Shown here: positions 1 to 12,300 of the stretch, piece after piece
Numbering within the stretch: the first letter of the stretch is position 1
Layout of the letters: each line of letters starts with the position of its first letter
NCBI GenBank assembly: GCA_019059635.1
Contig: JAGVRJ010000005.1
Location: 1,302,001-1,366,000 of the forward strand
DNA: 64,000 nt
Source: Proales similis
Taxonomy: Eukaryota > Rotifera > Eurotatoria > Ploima > Proalidae
Direction: 5' to 3'
The notes under the pieces: model-generated
Databases searched by the model: none
What the model was told of the DNA's origin: nothing
Seen by the model: the letters and a program-made list of their open reading frames with translations, nothing else
Translations under genes and position numbers: made by a program

Positions 1-160
1 CAGTATATGATTGTATTTGTCAGCGGCACACAAATCTAGAAGATAGAACTCGATCAGCTCCCAAACCAGCTTGTAATCGAGGTCTAATAGACAAGAGCCG
101 GTCAATAAAAGAATCTCAAACATCATCATCAGCAGCAGCAGCAGCAGATCGCAAACCACG
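1..160 (+). promoter_or_regulatory. 5' leader upstream of the spinster-like gene
   Basis: No coding signal is visible. The stretch holds a short CAG-type triplet run at about 129-147 just before the first ATG, so it is probably the end of the 5' UTR. The promoter would lie outside the window. Confidence 0.4.
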
Positions 161-2978
161 ATGAGCTCATATCATCACGTGCCCTCTTCGATACGCTTAA
201 TTGACGAAGAAGACGATGAAAACAATGGACAGAATTCAAGCATAAAAGAAATCGACGACGGAGAATACCATCGCAAGAGCAGTGGCATTCTAAACAAAAT
301 TGAAAATATCAACGAAAATCTGGGCCAGCATTTTAGCAAGCTGATCGGCTCATCTGCAAATCAGCAAAAAGCAAATGCCCAAAAGAATTCAAGGGATGAG
401 TTTAAGAGAAAGAGAACAGTGTCTTATATGGAAGGATCAAGTCCGACTCACATGGCTGAAGGCCGCATGAGAAGCTCCAAATCAATCTCATTCAAGCGTT
501 TACTCAGCTCAGCAAAGTCGCCACATTCATCGCGACCCAGCGCCGTTTTCAGACGCAGCATGAGCAATTCAGACGCGCCCGACGTATGGGATGACGATGC
601 TGACGTCGAAGAAACAAAGTTATTTCTCGAGCCGCATCCATCAGATGAATCTATCCTCAAAGAAGACGACATTCTCAAGGCCAAACAAGAAGTGGACAGC
701 AAAACAGTCAATAAAACCAATCCGAGTATGGGCGATTCACTCGCCGACTCTTCATTCTCGTCCGGCTCAGCCAGACTCATCAAAGAGAGCCAGCGAGCAA
801 TTTATAAAAATCAAGCAGATGAGCCGCACGTGGTCATCATGGACGGTGCCGATGCCAAAGTAAAGCGAAGCGGCTCAGTTCGAATGAGGAACCCGTCGAC
901 CCTAAATGAACACAGCCGATCTAATTCGCTAAAAACCGGCACTGAAAAAGAGCAAAAGAGAAAAAGAGCCTTCCATGAAAAGAAAAGATACAAATCAATC
1001 GTCATATTTATATTATTTCTCGTCAATCTCTTAAATTACATCGACCGTTACACGCTAGCCGGTAAAACTATCCTTATTTGGTTTTGATTCAGAACGTCAG
1101 CTTCAGTTTCCTTCTTCGGTCTTTTGCATGAGTCTAATTGTTTGTTGCTTCGAATTTGACCCTTGTGCGCTGCATTATATTATTTTCTTTTTGTTTTCGT
1201 TTCCGTATCAAGTACCACTGCTAATCTATGACCAATTTTAAAGGTGTTCTTATCGAAGTTCAAAAGTACTTTGATATAAATGACAGCGATGGTGGTCTAT
1301 TGCAGACCGTATTTATATGCAGCTACATGCTGCTCGCTCCGCTCTTTGGCTATTTGGGCGACAGGTATCCGCGCAAATGGATCATAATGTTTGGAATCAC
1401 ATTTTGGAGTTTGATGACTTTTATCGGCTCATTTATTCCGCGCGATGTAAGTTCCGCTGTTGATTATAGACTTGGCATCTGAACTAATCTACGCCTTAAA
1501 TCAGCAATTTGGTCTTTTCGTGCTAGTCAGGAGCCTGGTCGGTATCGGAGAAGCGTCTTATTCTTGCGTGGCGCCTACTATTATCGGCGATTTATTCACA
1601 AGCGAAAAGAGAACCACTATGCTCGGTATATTTTATCTGGCTGTGCCAGTAGGCAGTGGCCTCGGCTACGTGGTCGGCTCCAAAGTAGCCACTGCATTTG
1701 AAAATTGGCAATGGGCGCTGAGAATCACGCCACCGCTTGGTTTTGCCTGTGTGCTCATTCTCGGCTTCTTGGTCAGAGAGCCCAAGCGCGGAGCAGCCGA
1801 AGGAACCGTAACCGAAGAGTCCAGTTCTTCGCTCTGGGAAGACACAGTTTATTTGCTTAAAAAGTAAAAGCCAGTTGAGCTCGATTTTAGGACACCGCTA
1901 ATCTTAACTCTATCCAGTCCAACTTTCATGTGGGCAACTTTCGGCTTCACGTTCGCTTCTTTTGTACTCGGAGGCCTATCCTGGTGGGTGCCCAACTACG
2001 TTAAATACAGCATATATTCTAGAGATGAAATTCCGGGAGAGTAAGTCGCTATTCTTGCTATTCTTTCTCTCGAATTGAAATTTTATTTACACCCAATTTG
2101 CAGTATATCGGTCATTTTCGGCGTAATCACTTGCATCTCAGGCCTACTTGGAGTGACAGCATCCTCCTTTATCGCTTCAAAGTGAGCACTTGAGCCAATT
2201 AATCTCTCTTATTCAATAAGTAATATTTTTTATTGCAAATCAAAATGAAACCAGGTTGCGTCCGATGATTCCATACGCAGATCCGCTCATCTGTGCGATC
2301 GGCTCGCTCATTTCAGTGCCGGCATTGTTCATATTGCTTGTGGTTACTCGAACGGTCGATTTGATTTTATTCTGGTTCATAGCAGGCGTAGCAATCACGG
2401 CAATGTGTTTGAGCTGGACTCTGGTCGCTGACATACTCCTTTACACTATTTATCCGACAAAGCGCTCGATCGCCTCCGCTCTCAACATTCTCATTTGTCA
2501 TTTATTCGGTGATGCCGGCAGTCCCTACATAATCGGTTTCATAAGCGATAATCTTCGCGCTGGGAAAGCCGACACTTATTTCAACCGTTTTGAGAGTCTT
2601 CAAGCAGCATTGTACGCCGGCCCGGTTTTCGCCGCCCTAAGCTTTGCCTGCTATTTATTCGCTGCGATTTATGTGGACGACGATCGTCAAAAAGTGAACG
2701 CAGCCATCAAAAGTAAACCGCTCTTGCCAAACAACCCCATTTTCATTTATTTAAAACTCTCGCTTGAATGAGTAGAGCAACAAAAGCGTGTCTCCGGTTC
2801 GGATGAGAATATTGAGAACAACGAAGCAAATGGCTCGTCAAACCAACTTCTTAACCAGCCAGACTCTAAGCTGGCTGAAGACAATGATGAGAAAAGAACT
2901 ATGGTGTTTGTGAATCCAGTAACACAGGCGGACGCCGGTCCTAACGTCTCCTTGGAAAATTCAGTAAACCTGAGCTAA
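161..2978 (+). CDS. SPNS: Spinster-type major facilitator transporter (SPNS), 774 aa, 7 exons
   Basis: Lysosomal or plasma-membrane lipid transporter of the major facilitator superfamily; the family moves lysophospholipids or sphingosine-1-phosphate. Exons inferred: 161-1061, 1244-1446, 1505-1863, 1918-2040, 2104-2181, 2255-2712, 2776-2978; all joins are GT-AG and keep frame. The first transmembrane helix near residues 280-300 ends in the family signature [10 protein letters not shown]. It is followed by [18 protein letters not shown] and GIGEASY, all classic spinster motifs. About 280 residues precede the first helix; they are Ser- and charge-rich and much longer than the usual 50-100 residue tail. 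The C-terminal tail after the last helix is acidic and soluble. An AATAAA lies at 3304-3309. The TGA at 1085-1087 is inside intron 1 and is not a truncation. Confidence 0.93.
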
Positions 2979-5130
2979 ACTTGTTCGAGTCGCAGCTCGG
3001 AAATTCAACTCAACAGCGCAAGCGAACTAAATCAATTACTCGGCCACTTATTTTGTCTCGCTTGTCCGTTCTCTACTTCATTCATTCGTCTTGATGCACG
3101 CCAGCTTTTAAGAGTCTTTACTGCACACTTTTTTCTTCTCCTTTTTTTTATGAACGATTCTAGTTTCACTGCCGCTTTTTTTGGTGAAGCATTCTGAGAA
3201 ACAAACGCTTTCGGACAGAGGCGCGTTTTATTTTGTTTTTTTTTTTCGTCCAAAACAGAGTAAATAATATTTTAACTAGAATTTGAAGCTTGTTCAGTTT
3301 TGGAATAAAAGCAGACTCTGTTTGTTTATCAGGAAATCGCCCCAATCTCCCTTTTTTACTCACACGCTCACTCACGCACTCACACGCACTCATAATAATT
3401 AATCAGATCAACAAGAGCAACTAAAATAATAACAACAACACTAACAATGACGGTAAACAACAATAAACAACAAAAGCAACAACTTTTATGTTCAATTTCA
3501 GTTCCCTTGAGATGGTTGGATAGCATTGAATGAGAGGGACTTGAAGAGACGGCATGTAGATTGGTTTCAGTTAATATCACAAAAGAAGAGAGAAACCAGT
3601 GCAGGGACAGGGCAAATAACGAGCTAGTTGTATCCTTACTAGAGAAGATGACGACCACGACGATGATGATCATGATCGTTGCAATCAACTGCGTCAAGGG
3701 GCTCGAATAAAAGCCGCTTTGAATGGGCTTGAAAGGACGGATAAGTGCAGTCCGGATCGAGCTCGATCTGAAAAACAACCTAATCTGTGGCAATAAAAAA
3801 TATGTCGACTATTCATTGTTTAGTTTACTCTTTGCTTCTTTTTTGTTGGCTTGCGATCGGATACGATTGAGTCATATGGAGACGAGCGGCGGTGGTCTGA
3901 GACGGGACAAGCGCAGTCGATAGGTCGCCACTCATTTCTCTGGCTGACTCATCACGAGTCATCGCAACGTCCATTGCACGACTGCGGCCCACAAATAAAT
4001 GAATGAATGAATGAGCGGGTTGTTGGCTTGGCTAAAAATCTATTTTCTGACTGTTACCGTCATTAAAGCTTAAAATCAAATTAACGAGCTAGCTCCCGTC
4101 GCCGCTCGGCACACATTTGCGTTGGTCGGACTAAACTGGCGGTGGCGGTGGTGATCATGTTGATGATGACTAGCGCGGCAAAGAGACTCTTGGTCGGCAA
4201 ATAGACAGCGACTTTTTTTCTCAGTTGACATTTAACTCACATCAATTATTAATGCGTTTCTAATTCTTGAAATAATATTTAAGCCAAAGTTCAAATAGTG
4301 ATCGAATCGCGTGTGCGTGGAAAAGAAAGCTCTGGAGGCGGGCTAGAGAGCGAGAGAAGCGACATTTTTATTCCAAAGTCCGAATCGAATAATTATTAAC
4401 TCGCTTGCAGGCCGCCTTTGAGCCTTCTCTGTTCACTTTCTTCCCCAACAGCCAGTCGGTCAGTCAGCCGGTCAACTCTTCTCTTCTTCTTTTTTTTTAA
4501 TGAATGATTGAATTAATTAAAACACAAATACGTCGAATCAAGGTACGCAGCAGCTCCCCGATCGAATCAAGCAAGCAATCGAACGAACAATTTAATCGCG
4601 CTTCTTTGCGTCTACATCCCATTTGTTCGCTTTTCTATTCCTCACCATTCGGACAGGCCTGTGTGAGTGTGAGCATCTCTATGAGCCTATGAGCATCCCT
4701 ACTGTGAAAATAGCTCAGCGTCAAATCGATAGAGGCAAAACAAGAAACTAAAAAGAAAAAAAGAAAGAAAAACGCGCTCAATTAATCAAGCGTAACATTT
4801 TGATCGTTTTTGCCTGTCGCCAAAAAATGCATCCTCTGCCCTCGTTTATTATTCTATTCTATTAATTAGAATTAAACATTGCTCGGACATAGCCAGCACA
4901 GACACACACACACACTTTTCGCTTCACTCTATTTTACTCATTCATTTCAACTTTTCTGACCCAGAATCGATCGACGACTGAAATCGTGCCAGCATTAAAG
5001 TATTTTGGCCACCATTCAAATTGTTTGCAAGAGAATAAGAGAGCGAAAACAGAAAGTGAACGGCAGACGCTTTGAAAGAAAGAGAGGGATCAAGAGAGAG
5101 AGTTAACCAAACCGAGAACAATAGAGAGCA
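2979..5130. other. Intergenic region between SPNS and the NHL-repeat gene
   Basis: About 2.15 kb with no supportable gene. It contains the SPNS 3' UTR with an AATAAA at 3304-3309, T-rich and CA-rich tracts (a short CA run at about 4903-4915), and purine-rich sequence at 5085-5105 next to the downstream start. Open frames here, the largest at 3380-3793 on the minus strand, are low-complexity and look like chance. Confidence 0.6.
3304..3309 (+). terminator. Likely poly(A) signal of SPNS
   Basis: AATAAA hexamer 326 nt after the SPNS stop codon, followed by a T-rich tract at about 3350. Confidence 0.45.
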
Positions 5131-7785
5131 ATGTTGAAGTACGGCACTAGTCTGGATCTTGCTCTAAAACAACTTGAGTCGAACACGCTCGACTGCGCCA
5201 CTTGTGGTTTAGTCACCAGGACTGACACTCATCTGCATCAAAAAACACAACAACAACAGAATACTTTACTTAATTCGGACCAGTGCCTGCACTGTGGATT
5301 ACATTTGTGCGAAAACTGCATGAACGAGAATCAGGAGTTAAATCGACCTGCAGCTGGACAACTAAAATTCGCCCGAGTAAATTCAATGGGCTCGTTGGAC
5401 AATTTGGACTCGATTGGACAGCAGCCGATTACACCGTCACGTGCTCACTTTAGTTGCGTCAAACGTGAATTCAAACAGATCTACAACAACTCGAAGGAAA
5501 TTGTCGAGCGACTTGGCCTTGTCAACAACGCAATCAAGAGCGACGAGGCCAATCTAAGCCAATTGAATCTGATTCGCCAGCAGATTGAAAACAAAACCAC
5601 AGAACTGATCAATCAGATAAACAAAGAACGATTTGAGCTGCTCGATCAAGTTGAGTTTTATGTTCGAAAACAAGAAAGGTGAGTAAGAATCGACCTCGGC
5701 GCCAGTAAAGTCAAATTAATTGCTTTTGTGCTTGAAGCAAATTAAACAATCGTCGCGAGTTTTTCAATGTGGCCCTCAGACACAAGGTGGAACTGCGACA
5801 CATAATCCGCAGCTACAAAGAGTAATCTATTTCTAATCGCCGCAGATTCGCTTATTACAAATTTCCCCTGAATTAAGTTGCAAGCAGCACGAAAAATGCA
5901 GCCTGAACGATTTGCTTCAAATGTATTATTCGGTAAAGCTGATAAGTCAGAGTCTGAATCAGTTCGACTATGCTCGGCTCACTTCAGAGCAGGCGAGCTT
6001 CGAGGTTTGAAGATTAGATTTTAATTGTTCTGTTGCTCGATTCGATTTTGAATTGTTCACCGGACGATTGCTCCTTAAAAGGTCATTATGGAAGAGAGGC
6101 CCGTGGTCAGAAATTTAATTGGTCGACTTCAGTTCAATAGTGGAATCGCAAAAGAGAGTAAAAGAGTTAATTTCGATCTGGACGAACATCCACAACAGCA
6201 ACAGCAGCAAGTGAGGGACGAGTCTGAAGAAAGCGTGCCGTCAAAGTGGACTCCAAAATTCAAAACACTGAATCAAGCAAAGCAGCAAGCCAAACGTGCC
6301 AACGTCATATTTGATAAGCAGAATCAGAAATTGGATAAAACCGATCGAAGTCTTTCGCTTAACGATTTGATATCGACGAATGACGCGATCGAAGATGCGA
6401 CCAAAAAGCTTGAACGCGACGTGTTCTCCTATGAAAACTCGATGCTTCAGAAGCAAACGGACGCACGCGGTCAAGAAATCGTGCTAACCAACTTTAACGT
6501 CAAATCATCTTCATTGAGGAGCACAAGTTTTCAACATCTAGACAAGCTTGAGTCGGGCCAGAGTGAGAAAAACGGCGCAGTTGAGACTTCAATAGCCAAC
6601 TCAGGACAAGAACGAACGAACAATTTTACCAAAGAGTCAAACAGTCAGCCGAATGTAAACAGTGAAAAACAGTCCCAGCCACAACAACAGCAAGAACAAA
6701 ACGGCGAGCCTCTCAAGTTCTTGCAGACAGAGAGCCATCAAAACAGAAATGCTTTTCTTGATCCTCGTTTCGTCTCTCCAAACCTGGCATTGAACCAAGT
6801 CATAAACGACTGCAGGCAGAAAAAGTTTCCCAATCAGCGTCTTGAAATGGACATACTGCCGTCCTATTTGGCATCGTCTCAAAACAAGCTTTTAATCGCT
6901 TCTTCGTTTGGAAAAATCAGAGGTTGGTTGAGCGCATAGTAAGATCGAGATTTAAAGTCAACCCGTTCTCACGCTCCAATTTCTTGTTTAGTCGTCGATC
7001 TGTTCTCATACAAAATCCACAAGGACGAAATAAAAAGTTTGAAAATAAACGGCATTTGCATGCCGCGCAGTGCCGACCCTGACTACGAGATACTGTACGC
7101 AATAGCCAACGGTGCAATGAGCGAAAAAGACGACGTTCTGAACATAAGCAACTCAGTGATATTGGCGTCTAAGCGCGAGCTGAAAATACTCAAACAAGAA
7201 GCAGACTCGCCCAACGACGACTACGAATTCCTCAATCCGACCGGAATTTGCTTCGACGAGTTTTTCAATCTCTACGTGTGTGACACAGGCAATAACCGCA
7301 TAAAAGTGTTCGACAAGAATCTGGCATTGCTGAACATAATCGAGACGGCCAGCTGTGGTGACGATCGTCTTTCTCAGCCGCGCAGTGTGGCCATACATGA
7401 GAACATGTTGTTTGTATGTGATTCGGCCAATCATCGAATAGTTTGCTATTACGCTTTAAATGGCGGCCGCGAGTTTCATTTCAAGAACACGTTCGGTCTG
7501 GGCTTTGGCGAAGAGCCTGGTATGCTCTGCTATCCGCTTGAATGCTGCGTCGACGAGCACGGCATTTTGTACGTAAGAGACCACCACAACAGTCGAGTTC
7601 AACTGTTTAGCATCGACTCGGTTCCTATTCATCTAATTCATGTCAACTCTCAGCATGAAACCATTTATTCAATGGCAGTCGCAGACAACGGCGATATATT
7701 CATCGCTAAAATGTCCCATGTACAAGAGGTCGATCCTGACGGCCATCTCACCAACCTCAATCGATATTACATTGACATTTATTGA
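5131..7785 (+). CDS. TRIM/NHL-like protein: Cys-rich zinc module, coiled coil, NHL beta-propeller, 797 aa
   Basis: Exons inferred: 5131-5678, 5738-5821, 5878-6004, 6082-6922, 6992-7785. The N-terminus has paired cysteines (CATC, CLHC, CENC) consistent with a B-box-like zinc module but no full RING. Residues about 115-250 are helical and likely coiled coil. A Gln-rich disordered linker follows. From about residue 534 to the end there are repeats of the NHL type, for example NPTGICFDEF...LYVCDTGNNRIKVF and LFVCDSANHRIVCY, giving about 264 residues, enough for a six-bladed propeller. NHL propellers of this family usually bind RNA or act as protein scaffolds in translational control (brat, mei-P26, wech, nhl-1). 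I cannot place it in one subfamily. The ATG chosen is the first in the exon; a 5' noncoding exon is possible. AATAAA lies at 7823-7828. Confidence 0.85.
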
Positions 7786-7822
7786 CTTTTATTTTCCCAT
7801 TTTCTGTTCATTCAGATTGAAA

Positions 7823-7828
7823 AATAAA
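7823..7828 (+). terminator. Likely poly(A) signal of the NHL gene
   Basis: AATAAA 38 nt after the stop codon, between this gene and the convergent IFT43 stop at 7941. Confidence 0.45.
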
Positions 7829-7940
7829 CTAAAGAAAAAAAAATCGAAAACCAACACAGGTGCTCAGAGCAAGCGAATCCGGCTTGATTCAAAATGACAC
7901 AATTCCAAATCATTTTCAGAAAGATTTTAGAATGAACCAA

Positions 7941-8990
7941 TCAGCCGTTTTTATTGTTGATCGTCAGTGCTGTGGTCTCTCGCTCTCGCTTCGATATTTC
8001 AAATATAGAATCTATGTCTTTGGAGCCTACGCCTGCTGAGCTCATTTCTAACTCTTGGCCAAACTCGGTCTTTTTTGGTACCGACAGAGTAGAAACAACT
8101 TCAGTGAAAAGTTTGTTCCAGTCCCAAATCACATCATCTTCTTCGCCAATTACATCCTCGGTGCTCAGTCCACAATGCAAGAGACTCACGTCTATGTTTC
8201 CTTCCTTTTTAGCTTGTTCGATAGACCAGCTCAGTTGAATTTCAAGCAAAGTGTGTCCTTACCAGAAATTGGAACGCCTTTTCTTTGAAGAATTCGCGGT
8301 CTAGCTCTTTGAACGTTGCTATCTGGTGAACTTGAACGCTTCAGATTCAGTTTAGTATCGGCCCTCTTACTGAAAGTGTTTTGTTTCTGTGACTTACTCC
8401 GGCGCTTCAGCCACTTTGAACGTAAGATCGTCTTCGGCTTCGGCTGCCTCTGCTATATCTGGTATTTCGGGTATTTCATCTTTTCTTGATTCGTGAATAT
8501 TCTTTAAGATTCTAGCTTTTCTTCCCACTCTTACTTATGTCAATCTCAACTACAGCCTTTTGCTTGATTTTGTTCAATTTACTTCGTTCCACAAATGCAT
8601 CCATGCTTAAGGAAAAGACTGAAAAGCCAGATGAGACAAATAAAATGGAGTTGAAATATTTACTCGTGTTCAAGCTCAGAGTTTAGGCTACGGCGAATAC
8701 TGGAACCAAACTCTTCATCTCTAAACTCATCATCATGTCTCCTCCTTCCTGACTGTCTTGGCTGGTCCAGATCGCGGCTTCGACCCATCGAGCTGTCAAA
8801 TTTCGAATCGAGAATCTTTTCATATTTATCATCGTCGTCATCGTCCAAGTTGCGCCGTCTTGGTTTGGGCTTTGTTTTTAGTTAAAAAACGTTTTAATAC
8901 ATTAAACGACTCGCGAACCAGCTCAAATTCAAATACTAAACATACCTTTCTTTCAAAACGCTGATCTTCTTGATCAGAATCGCCGTGCAT
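7941..8990 (-). CDS. IFT43: Intraflagellar transport protein 43, 247 aa, 6 exons
   Basis: Subunit of the IFT-A complex, which carries retrograde traffic in cilia. Exons on the minus strand: 8990-8946, 8869-8664, 8605-8535, 8479-8398, 8338-8263, 8204-7941; total 744 nt, in frame. Recognition rests on the conserved C-terminal half: IPEIPDIAEA, then DDLTFKVAEAP, then IATFKELDREF, then a block ending in DWNKLFTEV, matching the order and spacing in animal IFT43. The N-terminal third is acidic and Arg-rich and poorly conserved, as in other species. The ATG at 8990 is the first in its frame after an upstream in-frame stop. Introns are 55-76 nt. Its presence implies the organism makes cilia, at least sensory ones. 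The start lies 310 bp from the Dicer start on the other strand. Confidence 0.88.
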
Positions 8991-9300
8991 CTTTTCTCTT
9001 CTCTCGATCGAACTCAATTTTCTGATTCATTTTACTCATTTCGAGGTCCAGTCATATAGAGGAAAAATTTTGTTGCCTTGGTAACGACAAGGCCGCTTGC
9101 GACTGGCGATTCTAATTTCACATGCATAAAAATAAGCGGATAATCGTTATCGGGCGCGATTTCCGATTCGAATGGTGCATTTTCTGAATGGGCAGTCATT
9201 TTTGTTTGGAGTCGCAAAGTCGAGTCACGTGACCATTCATGATGGTAGCGGCGAAATAAAATTCAAAAAGTCGCCAATTAAATGATTCGGGTATGCTGTA
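8991..9300. promoter_or_regulatory. Short divergent promoter between IFT43 and Dicer
   Basis: The 310 bp between the two start codons must hold both 5' UTRs and both promoters, if neither gene has an upstream noncoding exon. I see no TATA box at a fixed distance from either ATG. Confidence 0.5.
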
Positions 9301-12300
9301 ATGGATCAATTTGATGATGTCGAGCTTGTCAGCCGATTTGAACCAGCGGCTCAGCCGGCTCCTTCGATTAGTAGTGCCAGCGGCAATAATCGCCCAGAAT
9401 GCCCGACTAATCAGAGTCGAAAATTCACAGCAAAGCGGAGCAAACGTATGCCATGGCATATTGAGATACCCGGCGATCGCTTCATTCACCAGGCGTTTCA
9501 AATTCAGCTGGTGGACGTTTGCCTGGGTAGACATGAATTGGTCAAGTCAAGAAAGAATCTTTTGATATTCATTCAGAATGCGGACTGGCGCAATTATCTC
9601 GTTCTCATGTTTGTCAAAGATCGAGTGAACATGATGCAAACAGGCCAGCAAATAGTGTTCGTCTGCAATATGGGCTCATCAGTGCCCATCTATGTTGAGT
9701 TTTTCTCGCGCCACACAAATCTCAAAATAGCGGGAATCGACTCGAACTTGATTCAGGGTATAGACAGTGACGGCTTGGAGCGAATTAGAAACGAGGCCCA
9801 AGTAATCATATTGACCGTTGCTGTGCTCAAGGAATGGCTTCTGAAGAGCCTGATTGCTCCCGACAAATTCGACTGTGTTTTATTCGAGGAGGCCAGTCAG
9901 GCGTTTTACTCGAGCGCCTACGAGCAAGTGGTCAGTCTAGTGGGCTCGGCACAACAAATCATTGCTCTTGCTCGCCTCGATATTGACGAGGCGAGTAGCT
10001 GCCAAGCAGTCAAAGCTCACATAGAATCTTTAAAAGGAACATTCAAGGCCGATCTGGTGGAAACAGGCACTGATTTGCTCGACACTCGCAATCAAATAAG
10101 CGGCTATGAACCAAAAGAAGCGATCCATGTCTACGACGAGTGCCCTGGTCATCAAGAGCTTCGAGGCGAGCTTTTCCAAGTTATCCGAGGAGCGCAAAAT
10201 CTACTTGATGGCATCAAGCGAAGTGTTCTGAACAATCCTGAGCTTGCCAGTGGAAACGACGATTTTACTTTTATGCATCAGCTGTCCTGTCGAGTGCTAA
10301 ATGAGTGCGTTTATCTGATCAGCGAAGTTGGCATCTGGTGCTTCGCCAAATCGCTGCTGCCGTTGGTCAATCAGTTGGACAAGCTTGCAACACATGTGAA
10401 AGATGTAAAAAGCGAGCCAACTCAAGAATTGGATGGAATTCAATTGCAAACTGTCGACTCGATCGCACTCAATCAGCAGCTAATGCTTCAGTACATATCG
10501 ACATGTTTGCGTCAAATGCGCGAGATGTGCATCAAGCGATTCCTTGCATTCAAATCAAAAGGGCATCAAAGTCTGGAGAACTTTTCAAGTAATTTTGTGT
10601 CTTCAAAAGTAAATGCGCTTGTCCGACTGCTCCGCGCTCATCTGAACCGACCTACGCAGTTCTGCTGTTTAATTCTGGTTCAAAACAAGCAGGTCGCAAT
10701 TGCGCTCAGTCTTTTCTTCAAGAAGCTCACTAAAGAGGACGCCAGTTTTGCGTTCATCACAGCGAATTACATAATCGGACACCGCAACGATCACAGCCAG
10801 CCACCAGACTCCGACTCGACCGACAGCCTCAAGCAAGAGGACATAATCAGAAAGTTCTTCTCCGGCGAAATAAATTTGCTCATCTGCACAAACGAGATCG
10901 AGAAGCACATTCAAGTTCCGTCGTGTGTGAACTTAGTGATCAGATTCGACTGCCGGCCAACCAAATCAGAATGTCTGCCCTTTGATTACTTTTCTTACAT
11001 CCGGACAAAAGCGCGCTCTCACTGTTCCAACGCGGTCTGTCACTATTTTATTCCGAGTAATTATTTGGCACCTTTTCTCAAGCGCTTTACTGAATATAAA
11101 AACATCGAGTCACTACTCGTCAGCGCCTACTCGACTCTTTTGCGCGACAAGAAAAGCCAACCGTTCAACCCGAGGCAATGTTCGATTGACGGATTGAGTC
11201 TGCAAAACTGCATCTTCGTTCTAAATCGATATTGTACCCGATTGCCAAGTGATCAGCTAACTCAACTTGGAGTCAAAGAGCGTCTGTTTAGCCGGACGAG
11301 TTCGTCTGGCTCAATCGAACATCGATGTGTTCTCAGGCTACCCATCAATTCAGCGCTTAACGAATGTGTTGACGGACCTTGGACAGAGAACGGTATTGAC
11401 TTGGCGCGTCGTTTGGCTGCCTTCAAAGCTTGTCTTCTTTTGTTTGTGCACGGCGAGTTGAATAAAAATCTGGAGCCGATCGGCAAAGAAGCATTCTATC
11501 GGCAGCAGTCGCCTGCAGACCAGCTTGACAAACAAGAATGGCAGCAATATTTGAGTGCCAACAGGTCGCAAGAGCTCATACCTCCCGGTGGAAATCTGCC
11601 CGACCGACCTGGCGGCAGCAAACGCAAGCAAATTTACACCAAGAAAGTGTCCACGTATCTAAAGCAGGCGCTGCCGGTTTCCACTCAGAACGGCTGCTGT
11701 TTGTACGCGATTAGATGCCGTCTGAAAACGCGTCTAAACGAGGACCAGAGTGAACAAATCGACGAGTCGCGATTCGCTCTCGTTGTATCCAAGCCTTTGA
11801 TTGAAATTGTTGAATTTCCGATTTTTACTTCGAATGGCGAGGAAACCGTCTGCCTCGAGCCGATCAAGTCAAACTTGTTTCTAACTCCAAACGAGCTCAA
11901 ATGCATGAAGAGCTTTCATCGATTTTTGTTCTCCTATGTGCTTCGAATGGAGGGCCGTGGCGTTTCGCCGTCACCCTATTTACTCGGACTTGAGCATTTA
12001 CTCAAGAACAGTAGGCGAAAAAGCGATCCACGCGGGTACTACGTGGTGCCAATCAAGAAAGATCAAATCGACTGGGAGCTGATGAAGAGCCTAGAAGGCT
12101 ACACTGATCGAAGCTTTCTCAGAGTTCCCAATTACATTCAGCAAATATTCGACGACGAGAGCGAAGAGTGCATCCTCAAAGCTGACGGTAGAAAGTTTAA
12201 ATTCGACGAGAAACGCTACGAGAACGCCGTAGTGATACCTTTTTACAGAAGCAATGAGCAAACGCCTCAATTCTACTGTGTCAAGGCAATAGACTACGAA

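Noticed and set aside
448-783. 111-codon minus-strand frame inside SPNS exon 1
   Set aside because: Antisense shadow of a Ser/Arg-rich coding exon; no motif and no splice context.
1085-1087. TGA that seems to truncate the spinster protein
   Set aside because: It is in intron 1; splicing 1061 to 1244 restores the conserved TLAGVL join.
1864-1890. A 27-nt intron in SPNS
   Set aside because: Frame allows it, but a 54-nt intron ending at 1917 fits both the usual intron size and the family alignment (LLKN then PTFMW).
3380-3793. 137-codon minus-strand hydrophobic frame
   Set aside because: Low-complexity Val/Ile-rich translation of simple repeats, no homology pattern, no expected start context.
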